From Pseudomonadales bacterium (GTDB lineage: Bacteria; Pseudomonadota; Gammaproteobacteria; Pseudomonadales; UBA5518), in NCBI GenBank assembly GCA_024234165.1, contig JACKOP010000001.1, forward strand, positions 1,116,001 to 1,180,000: 64,000 bases of DNA, written 5' to 3'. Below the pieces are notes generated by a model. It was not told the DNA's origin. It saw only the letters and a program-made list of their open reading frames with translations, and made no database searches. Within the stretch, counting starts at the first letter, position 1; every line of letters begins with the position of its first letter. Made by a program: the position numbers and the translations under genes. This document shows positions 34,836-43,110 of the stretch, piece after piece.

Positions 34836-34984
34836 GCGAAGCGTGTGGCGATGCCTTCGCATCGGGGGGGCGTGTGCCGCAGGGATGCGGCACGCGAGCC
34901 TGCAGGGATGCATTTACGGCGTCCCACCGATGCGAAGGCATCACCACGCGCAGATCACGTCAATGCGCGAGAGACTTTTGCGAC
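34836..34984 (-). repeat. Dispersed palindromic repeat, copy B (opposite orientation)
   Basis: Read on the minus strand this matches copy C over its length: a GTCGCAAAAGTCTCTC edge, the arm GTGGTGATGCCTTCGCATCG, the core GGGACGCCGTAAATGCATCC, two GCATCCCTGC boxes 23 bases apart, an inner TGCCGCA/TGCGGCA hairpin, and the arm CGATGCGAAGGCATCGCCAC. It fills almost the whole gap between the symporter stop and the convergent YebC-family gene. Its end adjoins the symporter stop codon directly. Confidence 0.9.
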
Positions 34985-34991
34985 ATCCTCT

Positions 34992-35699
34992 TCAGCCAGC
35001 CACCAGCGCCGCATAGACGTTCTGCACGTCATCGTCGGCATCCAGTGCCTCGAGGAAGGCCTCTACCTCGACACGCGCTGCAGCTGCATCCAGCGTCACC
35101 GGATTGTTCGGCTTGTAGCCCAGCACTGCCGATTGCACCACGAATCCGTACGCGGGCAACGCACGGCTCACCGCATCCAGATCGGTCGGTTCGGTCAGGA
35201 ACAGCCACAGGCCGTCTTCCACGGGTTCGAGGTCCTGCGCGCCAGCCTCGATGGCCGCCAGTTCGGGATCCGCATCCGGACGTTCCGGCCGCGCCTCGAT
35301 CATGCCGAGATACCTGAAATCCCAGGAAACCGAACCGGAATTGCCAAGCAGGCCCTTGCGAAACAGCATGCGGATGCTCATCGCGGCACGATTCTTGTTG
35401 TCGGTGAGGCACTCGACGATCACCGGGACCTGATGCGGCGCAAAACCCTCATACGTCACCAACTCGTAATGGACCGCCTCGTCGAGCAGGCCGGCACCCT
35501 TCTTGATAGCACGCTCCAGCGTCTCACGCGGCATCGAGGCTCGCCTTGCCTGTTCAACCGCCTTGCGCAGCCGCGAATTGGTATCGGGATCAGCCCCCCC
35601 GCGTGCCGCGACCATGATTTCCTTGGCCAGCTTGGTGAAGATTCGACCCTTGGCCGCAGCAGCATCCGCACGCGGCTTGGCTTTCCACTGAGCTCCCAT
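34992..35699 (-). CDS. YebC/PmpR-family protein
   Basis: A protein of 235 residues covering the whole YebC/PmpR fold. KGRIFTKLAKEIMVAAR (residues 17-33) and the GGADPDTNSRLR and MPRETLERAIKKG segments are family marks. The usual HSKWANIKHRK at the N-terminus is replaced by MGAQWKAKPRADAAAAKG, so this is a divergent paralogue of the standard YebC. Family members act as transcription regulators or, as shown recently for some, ribosome-associated factors relieving stalling. The ATG at 35699 follows a GGAAG site. It is divergent from the DUF481 gene. Confidence 0.87.
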   Translation of the reverse strand: MGAQWKAKPRADAAAAKGRIFTKLAKEIMVAARGGADPDTNSRLRKAVEQARRASMPRETLERAIKKGAGLLDEAVHYELVTYEGFAPHQVPVIVECLTDNKNRAAMSIRMLFRKGLLGNSGSVSWDFRYLGMIEARPERPDADPELAAIEAGAQDLEPVEDGLWLFLTEPTDLDAVSRALPAYGFVVQSAVLGYKPNNPVTLDAAAARVEVEAFLEALDADDDVQNVYAALVAG

Positions 35700-35811
35700 A
35701 TGATCACTTCCAGCAAGGAAACGTGCGGATTATAGAGCCTGCGCTGCAACCACGCATGAGACTGGAACGCACAGCAGCTTCGCCAGAAAATCGGACGGTG
35801 GAGGCATGCGG

Positions 35812-35817
35812 TATACT
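35812..35817 (+). promoter_or_regulatory. Candidate -10 box of the DUF481 gene
   Basis: TATACT, 34 bases before the ATG at 35851, with no clear -35 box. An AAGGAG ribosome-binding site follows at 35837. The full divergent gap to the YebC-family gene is 151 bp. Confidence 0.4.
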
Positions 35818-35850
35818 CGCGCCACTTCATCCGGACAAGGAGTCCCGTTC

Positions 35851-36882
35851 ATGCACCGACGCGCGAGCCATTTCCGCACCACCCTCACACTGCTGGCGCT
35901 TGCAGCGACACCAAGCCTCAATGCAGACACCGTGCACCTGCAGGGTGGAGATCGTATCACTGGTACGATCGTGTCCAAGATCGGCGATGTGTTGACCCTC
36001 AAGACGACTTACGCGGGCGACGTGAAGATCACCTGGTCACAGGTCGAGTCGGTGGAAACCGACACACCCGCGCGCTTCATCCTCAAGGATCGCACCGCGA
36101 TGGACGCCCAGGCCACGCGTGCGGCCGGAACGGCCGTAGTGCTGAAGGCCGGAGAGCTGATCACCACCGCTCCGGTGGCACTGGCCGACATCGAATACAT
36201 CAATCCGCCGCCCGAGGTGAGCGGCGAAGGTGTCAGCGTCGGCGGGCACGCGAACCTCGGCCTGACCGCCAACCGCGGCAATACCGACAATGATCAGTTG
36301 TTCTACGACGTCGAAGCGGTGATCCGCAGCGTCAAGAACCGCTTCACGATCGGCGCTACCGGAACCAACAAGCAGGAAGATGGCAGGGACACGGCACGCG
36401 GCAACCGCGCCCACTTCAAATACGACCACTTCATCGATGACAAGTGGTACGCCTACGCGAATACGGACGTCGAGCAGGACGATTTCAAGGACCTCAACCT
36501 GCGCACGACGATCGGTACCGGAGCGGGCTATCAGTTCTGGGAAACACCGGAGCGCAATCTGGCGCTGGAAGGCGGCGTCACCTACGTGAACGAAGACTAC
36601 GACATCGCCGAGGATGATGATTTCATGGCCGGCCGCTGGGCGCTGCGTTACACGCAGTTACTGTTCGGCAGCACGACCCAGTTCTTCCACATGCACGAAG
36701 GCATCGTCAGCGTCGATGATCCGGATGACACCCTGATTCGCATGCAGACCGGGCTGCGTTTTCCACTGGTCGAAAACCTGAACGCAACGATCCAGTACAA
36801 CATCGACTGGCAGAACAACCCGCCGCCGGGCTTCAAGCGGACCGACAGCGGCTACATCGTCAGCGTCGGCTATCTCTGGTAG
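35851..36882 (+). CDS. DUF481 putative outer-membrane beta-barrel protein
   Basis: A protein of 343 residues. A signal peptide ends near residue 25 (TPSLNADT). Residues about 28-125 are a small beta domain (VHLQGGDRITGTIVSKIGDV), and from about 130 on the DUF481 beta-barrel region follows, with alternating aromatic strands such as NLGLTANRGNTDNDQ, ending in the terminal signal VSVGYLW. This C-terminal Trp suits insertion by the BAM complex. DUF481 (YdiY-like) proteins have no firm function; some are acid-induced. The ATG at 35851 was chosen over one at 35806 because of the AAGGAG site and the signal peptide. Confidence 0.85.
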   Translation: MHRRASHFRTTLTLLALAATPSLNADTVHLQGGDRITGTIVSKIGDVLTLKTTYAGDVKITWSQVESVETDTPARFILKDRTAMDAQATRAAGTAVVLKAGELITTAPVALADIEYINPPPEVSGEGVSVGGHANLGLTANRGNTDNDQLFYDVEAVIRSVKNRFTIGATGTNKQEDGRDTARGNRAHFKYDHFIDDKWYAYANTDVEQDDFKDLNLRTTIGTGAGYQFWETPERNLALEGGVTYVNEDYDIAEDDDFMAGRWALRYTQLLFGSTTQFFHMHEGIVSVDDPDDTLIRMQTGLRFPLVENLNATIQYNIDWQNNPPPGFKRTDSGYIVSVGYLW

Positions 36883-36919
36883 CGATGCAGCAGCCAAAGA
36901 TCCAGGAGCAGCAAGAAAT

Positions 36920-37133
36920 ATGGCGCGCATGGCGTACATGACGCAGGAGACTGCCCCACCCGGGCTCAGCGGCCTGTTCGAGGAGACAGCGCGCCCAGAC
37001 TGAAACGATCGATCGCTTCGACCGTACGCCGGGGACCAGACAACTGATGGAGTTGGTGCTTGCCGCAAATGCCTACATCGGACTCACGACGATCATGAAT
37101 GCGTGTGCGATCGATCCCGAGCCGGGCATGTCA
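36920..37133 (+). pseudogene. Remnant of a carboxymuconolactone decarboxylase-like gene
   Basis: The gap 36883-37233 holds two short coding remnants in different frames. 36920-37003 encodes MARMAYMTQETAPPG plus 13 residues and then a stop, matching the usual N-terminus of CMD/AhpD-like proteins. From about 37005, in another frame, RQLMELVLAANAYIG and the sequence up to DPEPG match the usual CMD C-terminus. A full gene of this family is about 550 bp, so some 350 bp of the middle, including the CxxC or His active site, is missing along with the frame. The assignment rests on pattern memory of the family ends. Confidence 0.5.
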
Positions 37134-37233
37134 CAGGAAACGGTCCTGCGTCTCGCAGGCGGCACACTGGGCGCTTCGGCGTGGGGAGGTGTGCGCAACG
37201 AACCGAGCTTCGCCGCCGTTACCAGCCAGCGAG

Positions 37234-38046
37234 TCACAGTCTGCGCCAGCGCGGGGGACGTCCTTCCTGGAAGGCATGCATCGACTCCTCCATGCAGCCG
37301 GTGAAGTAGCCCAACACCTGGGTGCGGTTTTCAAGCTCCATGGCGTGTCGAAGACTCGGCGCGTCCACATTCGCCCAGAGTCCCTTCTTCGTCATCCAGA
37401 CCCCGTATTCGCTGTTTTCACGAATCGCCCGTGCCGTCTCCAGCGCACTTTCGAGCAACATCTCGGGAGCCACCACACGTGAAACCAGCCCCATACGCAT
37501 CGCTTCATCGGCGCCGAACACACGCCCGGTCAGCATCAACTCTGCGGCTGCCGAAGCACCGACGAGGCGTGGCAAAAACCAGCTCGTGCCCACATCGCAT
37601 GCCGAAAGCCCGGTCTTGATGAATACGGCACCGAAGCGAGCCTTCTCGCTCGCGATACGCACATCGCTTGCAAGCGCGATCGCAAGACCGCCGCCAACTG
37701 CAGCGCCGTTCACCGCGGCAATCACCGGCTTGTCGCACTCGTGAATCGCCAGCATCAGTTCCGCCAGATATTCCTGATACTTGTAGACAAAACCGAGCTG
37801 CGTCATTCCTTCGGTACCGGGGATTGCACCTGAGCCCGAGGCCGCCTTCAGATCGGCGCCGGCACAAAAGCCCTTGCCCTCTCCGGTGATCACCACCACA
37901 CGTACCTGCCGGTCGCGGTTCAGTCCGCGCATGATCCCGCTCAGATCACCGATCAATTCCTCGTTCAGCGCATTCAACCGATCCGGACGGTTCATGCGCA
38001 GTTCGAGGATGCCTTCCTCGACCATGTTCTGCTGGATCATCGGCAT
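37234..38046 (-). CDS. Enoyl-CoA hydratase/isomerase family protein
   Basis: A crotonase-fold protein of 270 residues. The oxyanion-hole segments are GFCAGADLK (residues 59-67) and NGAAVGGGLAIAL (113-125). At the second catalytic region it has LSACDVGTSWFLPR, where Asp151 stands at or near the usual Glu, a variant common in actinobacterial and lipid-degrading EchA proteins. It would hydrate or isomerise an enoyl-CoA. The ATG at 38046 has a GGAG site 9 bases upstream; an ATG at 38061 is an alternative that would overlap that site. It stands alone, so the pathway is not shown. Confidence 0.88.
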   Translation of the reverse strand: MPMIQQNMVEEGILELRMNRPDRLNALNEELIGDLSGIMRGLNRDRQVRVVVITGEGKGFCAGADLKAASGSGAIPGTEGMTQLGFVYKYQEYLAELMLAIHECDKPVIAAVNGAAVGGGLAIALASDVRIASEKARFGAVFIKTGLSACDVGTSWFLPRLVGASAAAELMLTGRVFGADEAMRMGLVSRVVAPEMLLESALETARAIRENSEYGVWMTKKGLWANVDAPSLRHAMELENRTQVLGYFTGCMEESMHAFQEGRPPRWRRL

Positions 38047-38165
38047 GAGCGTCCACTCCATTCAGTGCGCAACAGGAATCCTGTGACCAATCCCGGACAA
38101 GGCAGCGCAGGCCCTCGTTCCGCAGCCAAACACCGCTCGCGCCAAGGAGACAACCGTAAACAGCG

Positions 38166-38193
38166 ATGAGGCGTCCGTTTCCGGACGCCTCAT
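38166..38193. other. Perfect 12 bp stem-loop between enoyl-CoA hydratase and TonB cluster
   Basis: ATGAGGCGTCCG (38166-38177) pairs with CGGACGCCTCAT (38182-38193) across TTTC. There is no T tract on either strand, so it is not a standard terminator, though it may end transcription of the TonB cluster, whose last stop is at 38295. The rest of the 248 bp gap 38047-38294 shows no gene. Confidence 0.6.
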
Positions 38194-38294
38194 GAGGGAA
38201 GGATGAAAACAGGCTCGGGATCAGCAGCAAGGACGACCGGCTACACCGCAGCGATCGCCGTCACCGTGCCCGCCACGCCAGCCTGGCGCAATGA

Positions 38295-39674
38295 CTAGCC
38301 CTGATGTTTCTTCAATTCGTCTGCAAGCACCGCCTGGGCCTGCTCATCCAGAACCTGGGTAACGCCGTTCGAGAGCGCGGTGAGGCCGAAGTTGATGAAC
38401 AACAGCGGAATCGCAATACCCAGGCCGAGTACCGTCGCGATCATTGCCTGGCCGATACCTTGCGCCATCAGCTTCGGATCGCTGGATCCGGTTGCCGTGA
38501 TCGCATGGAACGTGATGATCATCCCCACCACCGTTCCCACCAGACCGAGCAGCGGGCCTGCGGCGATACACAGGCGAACGAACGCCTGGAATCGCAGCAG
38601 CCGAGGCATTTCGCGCAACACTGCTTCCGACATCACCAGTTCGGCCACTTCGGGATTTGCCGCCTTGCCTTCACCCTGGAACGCAAGCAGCACGCGACCG
38701 AGCGGATTGTTTGGCGTCGGCTTGGCGAGATTGCGCAACTGCGCCACAACCGACATCCGCGTGATCACCAGGTACACATACTGGAACAGGGCCAGCAACG
38801 CTCCCAGCACACCCACGAATATGATCAGGTAACCGATCACTTCACCGTTCTGGATACGCTGGATCAGGTCGGGTCGCTCGGACACCAGCTCGAGCAGTGG
38901 ACCACGTGCCGGATCGACAACCGCCTTCACGTACCCGCCCGTTGCCTTCTCGAGTCTGGCCGCGATCGCCGCCCGGGCTCCGCCGAGCTGCGGACTCAGT
39001 TCCTTCAAATACCCACGCATCGGGTCGTAGGCGAGGTATTTCCCGCCGGACACCGCAATATAGGGACCGACACGAACGATCTCTTCCTCGGTGGGCTGCT
39101 CGGCGTCCGGCTTCAGCACCGGCCCCTTGAAGCGAACGACCTTGCCACTCTCGGTCATTTCGCGCTGCAGTTCGTACCACATGCGACTCAGATCATCGAA
39201 CGATGGCAGCGTCTTTGCCGCTGCGATCCGCCGCATCAAATCCTCGCGGCTTTCCTCGCCTTCCGACGTGGCGAACTGCAGCGACTGGAGCGACTGATGC
39301 AGCACCGATGCCGAATCGCCCGCTACCTGCCGCGTGACACCGAACAATTCTCCCAGGTTGCCCTGGTACTGGTGCAGCAACGCCTGCATGTCCTGGATAC
39401 GCTGGTCGTTGGCGTTCCATTCGGTGTCCAGTGCCTTGCTGCGTGCATCAGCACGCGCCCGGCGCTGAACCGCCTGCTCGGCTGCAGCCAGTTGCTTCTG
39501 CAGCTCCGCATTCTGCTGTACCTCGCGATCACGCCAGAGCTTCGCCTCGCGATCGCGCATCTGCTGCGCCTGGCGCTGGAGATCGGCCATCGATACGGCG
39601 GCAAACGATTCCTGTGCCGGCAGCAACATGCAGACGACGGCCAGCACGATGAGAAAACCACGAGTATTCCTCAC
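38295..39674 (-). CDS. TtpC-like MotA/TolQ/ExbB proton-channel protein (second copy)
   Basis: A protein of 459 residues. A signal peptide covers about residues 1-25, then a periplasmic coiled coil rich in Gln, Ala, Arg and Glu (about 28-110), a mixed domain, and from residue about 280 a TolQ/ExbB-like channel with three membrane segments (including AAGPLLGLVGTVVGM and MIATVLGLGIAIPLLF). This is the form of TtpC, the extra component of Vibrio TonB2 systems. The GTG at 39674 overlaps the upstream DUF3450 stop (GTGA) and has an AAGGAGG site. It is a paralogue of the protein at 43625 and closes the cluster. Confidence 0.88.
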   Translation of the reverse strand: MRNTRGFLIVLAVVCMLLPAQESFAAVSMADLQRQAQQMRDREAKLWRDREVQQNAELQKQLAAAEQAVQRRARADARSKALDTEWNANDQRIQDMQALLHQYQGNLGELFGVTRQVAGDSASVLHQSLQSLQFATSEGEESREDLMRRIAAAKTLPSFDDLSRMWYELQREMTESGKVVRFKGPVLKPDAEQPTEEEIVRVGPYIAVSGGKYLAYDPMRGYLKELSPQLGGARAAIAARLEKATGGYVKAVVDPARGPLLELVSERPDLIQRIQNGEVIGYLIIFVGVLGALLALFQYVYLVITRMSVVAQLRNLAKPTPNNPLGRVLLAFQGEGKAANPEVAELVMSEAVLREMPRLLRFQAFVRLCIAAGPLLGLVGTVVGMIITFHAITATGSSDPKLMAQGIGQAMIATVLGLGIAIPLLFINFGLTALSNGVTQVLDEQAQAVLADELKKHQG

Positions 39675-40381
39675 GAGCCTACCTCCTTCGCTGCAGGTAT
39701 CGGAATCTCGATCACGTCGGGTGCGAGTTCCTTGCGCGCCATTCGCAACGCCTTGGAAATCACGGACTGGTAGTCGTTGTCCACCACCCATTCGCCTCGC
39801 TCGGCATCCCAGTACCCCGCCTCGGTACCGTCGGCCGTCAGATACAGCAAGGCCACCCGTCCAACCCGCACGAAGTCGGCCTCGCGCCCATCGGGCAGGG
39901 TCGACTTGTAATCGGCCATATTGCGACCGTAGTCGATCTCGATCTGGTAAGCCTCGATGAGGCGACGGAAGCGTTCGCCCTGAGACGCCGTTTCACTGTT
40001 CATCAGCTCGCGGATGCGTTCGACTCGAGCCTTGCGGTCGGAAACCGTATCCAGGAAAGGCAGATCCTTCGCAACGAACTGCTCGAGCTTCTCGAACATA
40101 CGCTGCAACAACGCCGGCATGTCCGCAGCGGTCTGATCCAGCGTCGCGATCTGCGCCTCCAGTTCCTGCAGCTCCTCGCCCTGCACTCCGATCTGGCGCT
40201 CGACCAGGCCGTTGTACGCAGCAATGCCTTCGGCATCACCAAGCAACTGCGCGTACCGGGTCGCAGCGGTCTCATCCGCCAGCACCCCACTGCCACCAGC
40301 GCACAGACTGAACGCGAGCACCAGAGGTGCCAGCTGACACAGTCTCCCCGAAAACCGTCCGTCACGCCTTGATATTGGCAT
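39671..40381 (-). CDS. DUF3450 periplasmic TonB-system protein (second copy)
   Basis: A protein of 236 residues with a signal peptide ending near residue 36 (GGSGVLADE). A coiled coil follows (EELQELEAQIATLDQTAADM), then the DUF3450 region with LPFLDTVSDRKARVERI, EAYQIEIDYGRNM and EAGYWDAERGEWVVD. DUF3450 genes always sit beside ttpC-like genes in gammaproteobacterial TonB clusters; the product probably works with TtpC in the periplasm. The ATG at 40381 has GAGGAAG just upstream; a GTG at 40384 is possible. It is coupled to the next gene by GTGA and is paralogous to the protein at 45016. Confidence 0.87.
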   Translation of the reverse strand: MPISRRDGRFSGRLCQLAPLVLAFSLCAGGSGVLADETAATRYAQLLGDAEGIAAYNGLVERQIGVQGEELQELEAQIATLDQTAADMPALLQRMFEKLEQFVAKDLPFLDTVSDRKARVERIRELMNSETASQGERFRRLIEAYQIEIDYGRNMADYKSTLPDGREADFVRVGRVALLYLTADGTEAGYWDAERGEWVVDNDYQSVISKALRMARKELAPDVIEIPIPAAKEVGS

Positions 40382-40393
40382 CACTTCCTCGTC

Positions 40394-41629
40394 TCAGCCG
40401 GCCTGCACCGCAATCAGCTGCAGATACCCGTCAGCCATCTTGCGATGTTTGTCAAAATTGCGTGCGCGCGTGAAAGCATCCTTTGCACCCGCATAGTTCT
40501 TCTGGTTGTACTGCGCGATTCCCAGCAGTACCTGCGCGTTGCCCGGGTCCTTCAGCCCCCCCTTGCGCAACCCGTTCTGCAGAGCCGTCACCGCGCCGGC
40601 CCACTCGTTGCGCTGCACCTGCACCTCGCCGAGTCGCACGAACAGATCGCCGTTACTCGACATTTCTGCTGCCCTGTTCAGCGGATCTATCGACTTTGCG
40701 AAGTCGCGTGCCGCAATCCAGCAATTGGCCTGCTTCTCGTACAGTTTGAAATCCGCCTTCACGAGCTTCTTCTGAACCGCCTCTTCCAGCGTCAGCCCAC
40801 ACCTGTACGGTGCATCGTTGAACAACTGCAGATCCGCGAGGCGCCGGATATCGGTGTCCTCGGTCAGGATGCCACCGTTGTATGCGAGCTGTGCGACCGC
40901 CAGCGACTTCTTGTAGTCCTCCATCTGCCCGTAGACCGACGACAACTGTTGCCAGTAGGTCTTCTTGTCCGGAGCCATGCTGATGAGCTTCTTCAGCAAC
41001 GGCACGGCATTCGCGTACTGATCCTGTTGCAGGTAAAGGGCCAGCACCAGCTGAACCCACCCTTCCTGCGGCTTGTCCGTCAGATCGACCGCCTTTTGTG
41101 CCGGTACGATGGCCCGCTTGAAATCCTCCATTTGGTAGTACGCAACCGCAAGCAGGTAATACGCAGCGCCGTTGGGATCCTTGGCGGTACGGAACCAGCC
41201 CTCGAGCGCCGCGGCACCTTCCTTCCATTTCTCCTGTGCCAGGAACATCTGCGCAATCTGGTAGCGCGTATCCTGTACCTCTTTCTCGTTCAGACCACCC
41301 GCGTCGATCGCCGCCTGCAAGTGCTTCTGCGCCCCGGCGTAGTTATCACGCGAACTCTCTATCGTCGCCATGATCTGCTCGGTACGGCTGCGCTCGTACG
41401 GACTGAGCTGATCGAGCTTCAACTTGGCTACTGCTGCCGTGGCACCGGCGTAGTTCTCCTTGTTCAGCGCCTCGATGGCCTCGGTCAGGATCTTGCCGGT
41501 GGCTGCATCGATTCCGCCTGGAGGCGGCGCTTCGTCATCCTTCTTCTTCTGTGCCGCGACGTTGCCGGCCAGGAGGAAAGCCACCAGCAGAGAGGCGACT
41601 ACACGCAGCGGGAATCCACTCTTCCGCAT
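40394..41629 (-). CDS. Periplasmic TPR protein of the TonB system
   Basis: A protein of 411 residues. The signal peptide ends near residue 27 (LLAGNVAAQ), then a Lys/Asp/Pro-rich stretch and about nine tetratricopeptide-like repeats spread over residues 45-405, for example NYAGATAAVAKLKLDQLSPY, AAYYLLAVAYYQMEDFKRA and GNAQVLLGIAQYNQKNYAGA. TPR proteins follow tonB2 in Vibrio and Shewanella clusters and are needed for full activity of some. It lies 3 bp after the tonB stop and 12 bp before DUF3450, so it is in the operon. Partners are unknown. Confidence 0.88.
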   Translation of the reverse strand: MRKSGFPLRVVASLLVAFLLAGNVAAQKKKDDEAPPPGGIDAATGKILTEAIEALNKENYAGATAAVAKLKLDQLSPYERSRTEQIMATIESSRDNYAGAQKHLQAAIDAGGLNEKEVQDTRYQIAQMFLAQEKWKEGAAALEGWFRTAKDPNGAAYYLLAVAYYQMEDFKRAIVPAQKAVDLTDKPQEGWVQLVLALYLQQDQYANAVPLLKKLISMAPDKKTYWQQLSSVYGQMEDYKKSLAVAQLAYNGGILTEDTDIRRLADLQLFNDAPYRCGLTLEEAVQKKLVKADFKLYEKQANCWIAARDFAKSIDPLNRAAEMSSNGDLFVRLGEVQVQRNEWAGAVTALQNGLRKGGLKDPGNAQVLLGIAQYNQKNYAGAKDAFTRARNFDKHRKMADGYLQLIAVQAG

Positions 41630-41632
41630 GGC

Positions 41633-42232
41633 CTAGTTCTCCAGAGTGAAGCGGATGATGGTTTGGACGCCGACGCGCTCCACCGCTACACCACCCTCGA
41701 CCTTCGGGTTGTAGCGCCAGCGCAGGATCGACTTGATCGCCGCGTCTTCAAAGATCTTGCTGGACGACTTGACCACGACCGCGTCCTTCACCGACCCCGT
41801 ACCCGTGATCGTGAACTGCACCTGGACCCAACCCTCCAGGCCACGGCTCAGTGCGCGCGGCGGATAATCCGGAGGCACGCGCACCAGGGGGATCGTGTCG
41901 CGGTCGGACCCCGCACTCAGCGACATCTTCGACATCGCCGATCCCGCATCGACTCGCGGCGCGAGCATCGCAACGTTGCTGTCCACGTTGCCACTGGTGG
42001 CAAAGGACATCTTCGGCGCCTCGGGAGTGGGCGGTGGGCGCTCGCGCTCGACCTTCTGCTCGCGCTTGCTGGCAACTTCGGTGTCCTTGCGCATGCGCGT
42101 GAACTCGATACGAGTTGCCTCCCGCACGCCCTCACCCTCATAGGGTCGACTGATCAGATGCCAGAGCACCCAGAACATCGATAAAGCCAGCAGGCTGCCG
42201 AGCAGCAGCGCGATTGGTAACCTGATGATCAA
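41633..42232 (-). CDS. tonB: TonB energy-transducing protein (TonB2 type)
   Basis: A protein of 199 residues. The N-terminal membrane anchor is about residues 5-26 (PIALLLGSLLALSMFWVLWH). The Pro-rich periplasmic linker is unusually short (ERPPPTPEAPK) compared with classical TonB. The C-terminal TonB domain begins about residue 120, with VPPDYPPRALSRGLEGWVQV and later IKSILRWRYNPKVEGG. It passes proton-motive force from ExbB/ExbD to outer-membrane receptors. The start is TTG at 42232, decided by an AGGAG site 8 bases upstream and because it places the membrane anchor at the N-terminus; no ATG suits. Confidence 0.9.
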   Translation of the reverse strand: MIIRLPIALLLGSLLALSMFWVLWHLISRPYEGEGVREATRIEFTRMRKDTEVASKREQKVERERPPPTPEAPKMSFATSGNVDSNVAMLAPRVDAGSAMSKMSLSAGSDRDTIPLVRVPPDYPPRALSRGLEGWVQVQFTITGTGSVKDAVVVKSSSKIFEDAAIKSILRWRYNPKVEGGVAVERVGVQTIIRFTLEN

Positions 42233-42259
42233 GACGACTTCTCCTCGCGCGTTCCCGAA

Positions 42260-42676
42260 TCAGCCGCCGTGCGCTTGCGTATCGGCAGCAATTGCCATGT
42301 CCTTGATACCACCCAGACGAACCTCGTCCATCACCTTTGCGACAACACCGGCACGCGCCGCCCTGTCGGGGATGATGACCACACTGTCGTCCGGACGTTC
42401 GACGTGCAGACGCTCCATGATTCCGCGTACTTCACGAAGATCGATCTGCCGGCGATCGATCCAGATATCACCGTTTTCCCGTACCGCAATCATCAGGTTT
42501 CCGGACGGCCTTTCCTCGGCCGTGGAAGCGATCGGCCTGAATACGGTCACCCCGGGTTCCTTCACGAAGGACGTGATGATGATGAAGAAGATCAACAGGT
42601 TGATCGTGAAGTCCAGCATCGGCGCCAGGTCGATGCCGTGATCCTCACTCGCCGCCGTGTGTTTCTTGAGCGCCAT
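42260..42676 (-). CDS. exbD: ExbD-like biopolymer transport protein
   Basis: A protein of 138 residues with a single membrane segment after a short cytoplasmic tail. The proton-carrying Asp is Asp22 in DLAPMLDFTINLL, the family's conserved position. The periplasmic domain includes ENGDIWIDRRQIDL and a terminal GGIKDMAIA strand. The start at 42676 has a GGAGG site 8 bases upstream; an ATG at 42691 lies inside that site. It is the second of two adjacent exbD genes and is 27 bp before tonB. Two ExbD types could form a mixed channel or serve the two TtpC-like proteins separately. Confidence 0.9.
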   Translation of the reverse strand: MALKKHTAASEDHGIDLAPMLDFTINLLIFFIIITSFVKEPGVTVFRPIASTAEERPSGNLMIAVRENGDIWIDRRQIDLREVRGIMERLHVERPDDSVVIIPDRAARAGVVAKVMDEVRLGGIKDMAIAADTQAHGG

Positions 42677-42697
42677 GACGCCTGCCTCCAAACCCTT

Positions 42698-43108
42698 CTA
42701 GTTGTTGGTCGAGAAGGTGATGTTGTAGATGCCGCCCAGGTGAACTTCGTCCACTACCGCGACGACAACATCCATCGGTGCCATCTCGTTTGCCAATATC
42801 AGCACACCGGCATCGGCATTCACGGCGCTCATGCGTTCCACGTTCGCACGCACGGCACGCACGTCGATCGAGCGGTTGTCCACCCAGACCTCACCGTTCT
42901 CGAGCACCTGGATCTGGATGCTCTTCGAATCGTTCTCGGTCGACTGCTCGAAGCTGGTCGGTCGATTCACCACGACGGCAGTTGCCTTCACGAACACTGC
43001 GGTCACGATGAAGAAGATCAGCAGGTTGATGACAAAGTCCAGCATGGGAGCGAGGTCGATCCCTGTCGAGGACTCATGATCGGCGTGTACGCGACGCTTG
43101 AGACGCAT
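42698..43108 (-). CDS. exbD: ExbD-like biopolymer transport protein
   Basis: A protein of 136 residues. The proton-carrying Asp24 is in IDLAPMLDFVINLL, at the start of the one membrane helix, and the periplasmic domain has ENGEVWVDNRSIDV and LGGIYNITF. It is clearly paralogous to the next exbD. It begins 2 bp after the exbB stop. Together with ExbB it should form the proton channel driving TonB. Confidence 0.91.
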   Translation of the reverse strand: MRLKRRVHADHESSTGIDLAPMLDFVINLLIFFIVTAVFVKATAVVVNRPTSFEQSTENDSKSIQIQVLENGEVWVDNRSIDVRAVRANVERMSAVNADAGVLILANEMAPMDVVVAVVDEVHLGGIYNITFSTNN

Positions 43109-43110
43109 GA

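Noticed and set aside
34714..35016. Open frames across the repeat at 34836-34984
   Set aside because: They run through repeat copy B, and similar frames appear at copies A and C only because the DNA is alike.
37047..37304. An intact 85-residue plus-strand gene
   Set aside because: Its first part reads as the C-terminal end of a CMD-like protein and the rest is antisense to the enoyl-CoA hydratase; better explained as a pseudogene remnant.
38166..38193. Rho-independent terminator of the TonB cluster
   Set aside because: The stem is strong but no T tract follows on either strand, so only a stem-loop is claimed.
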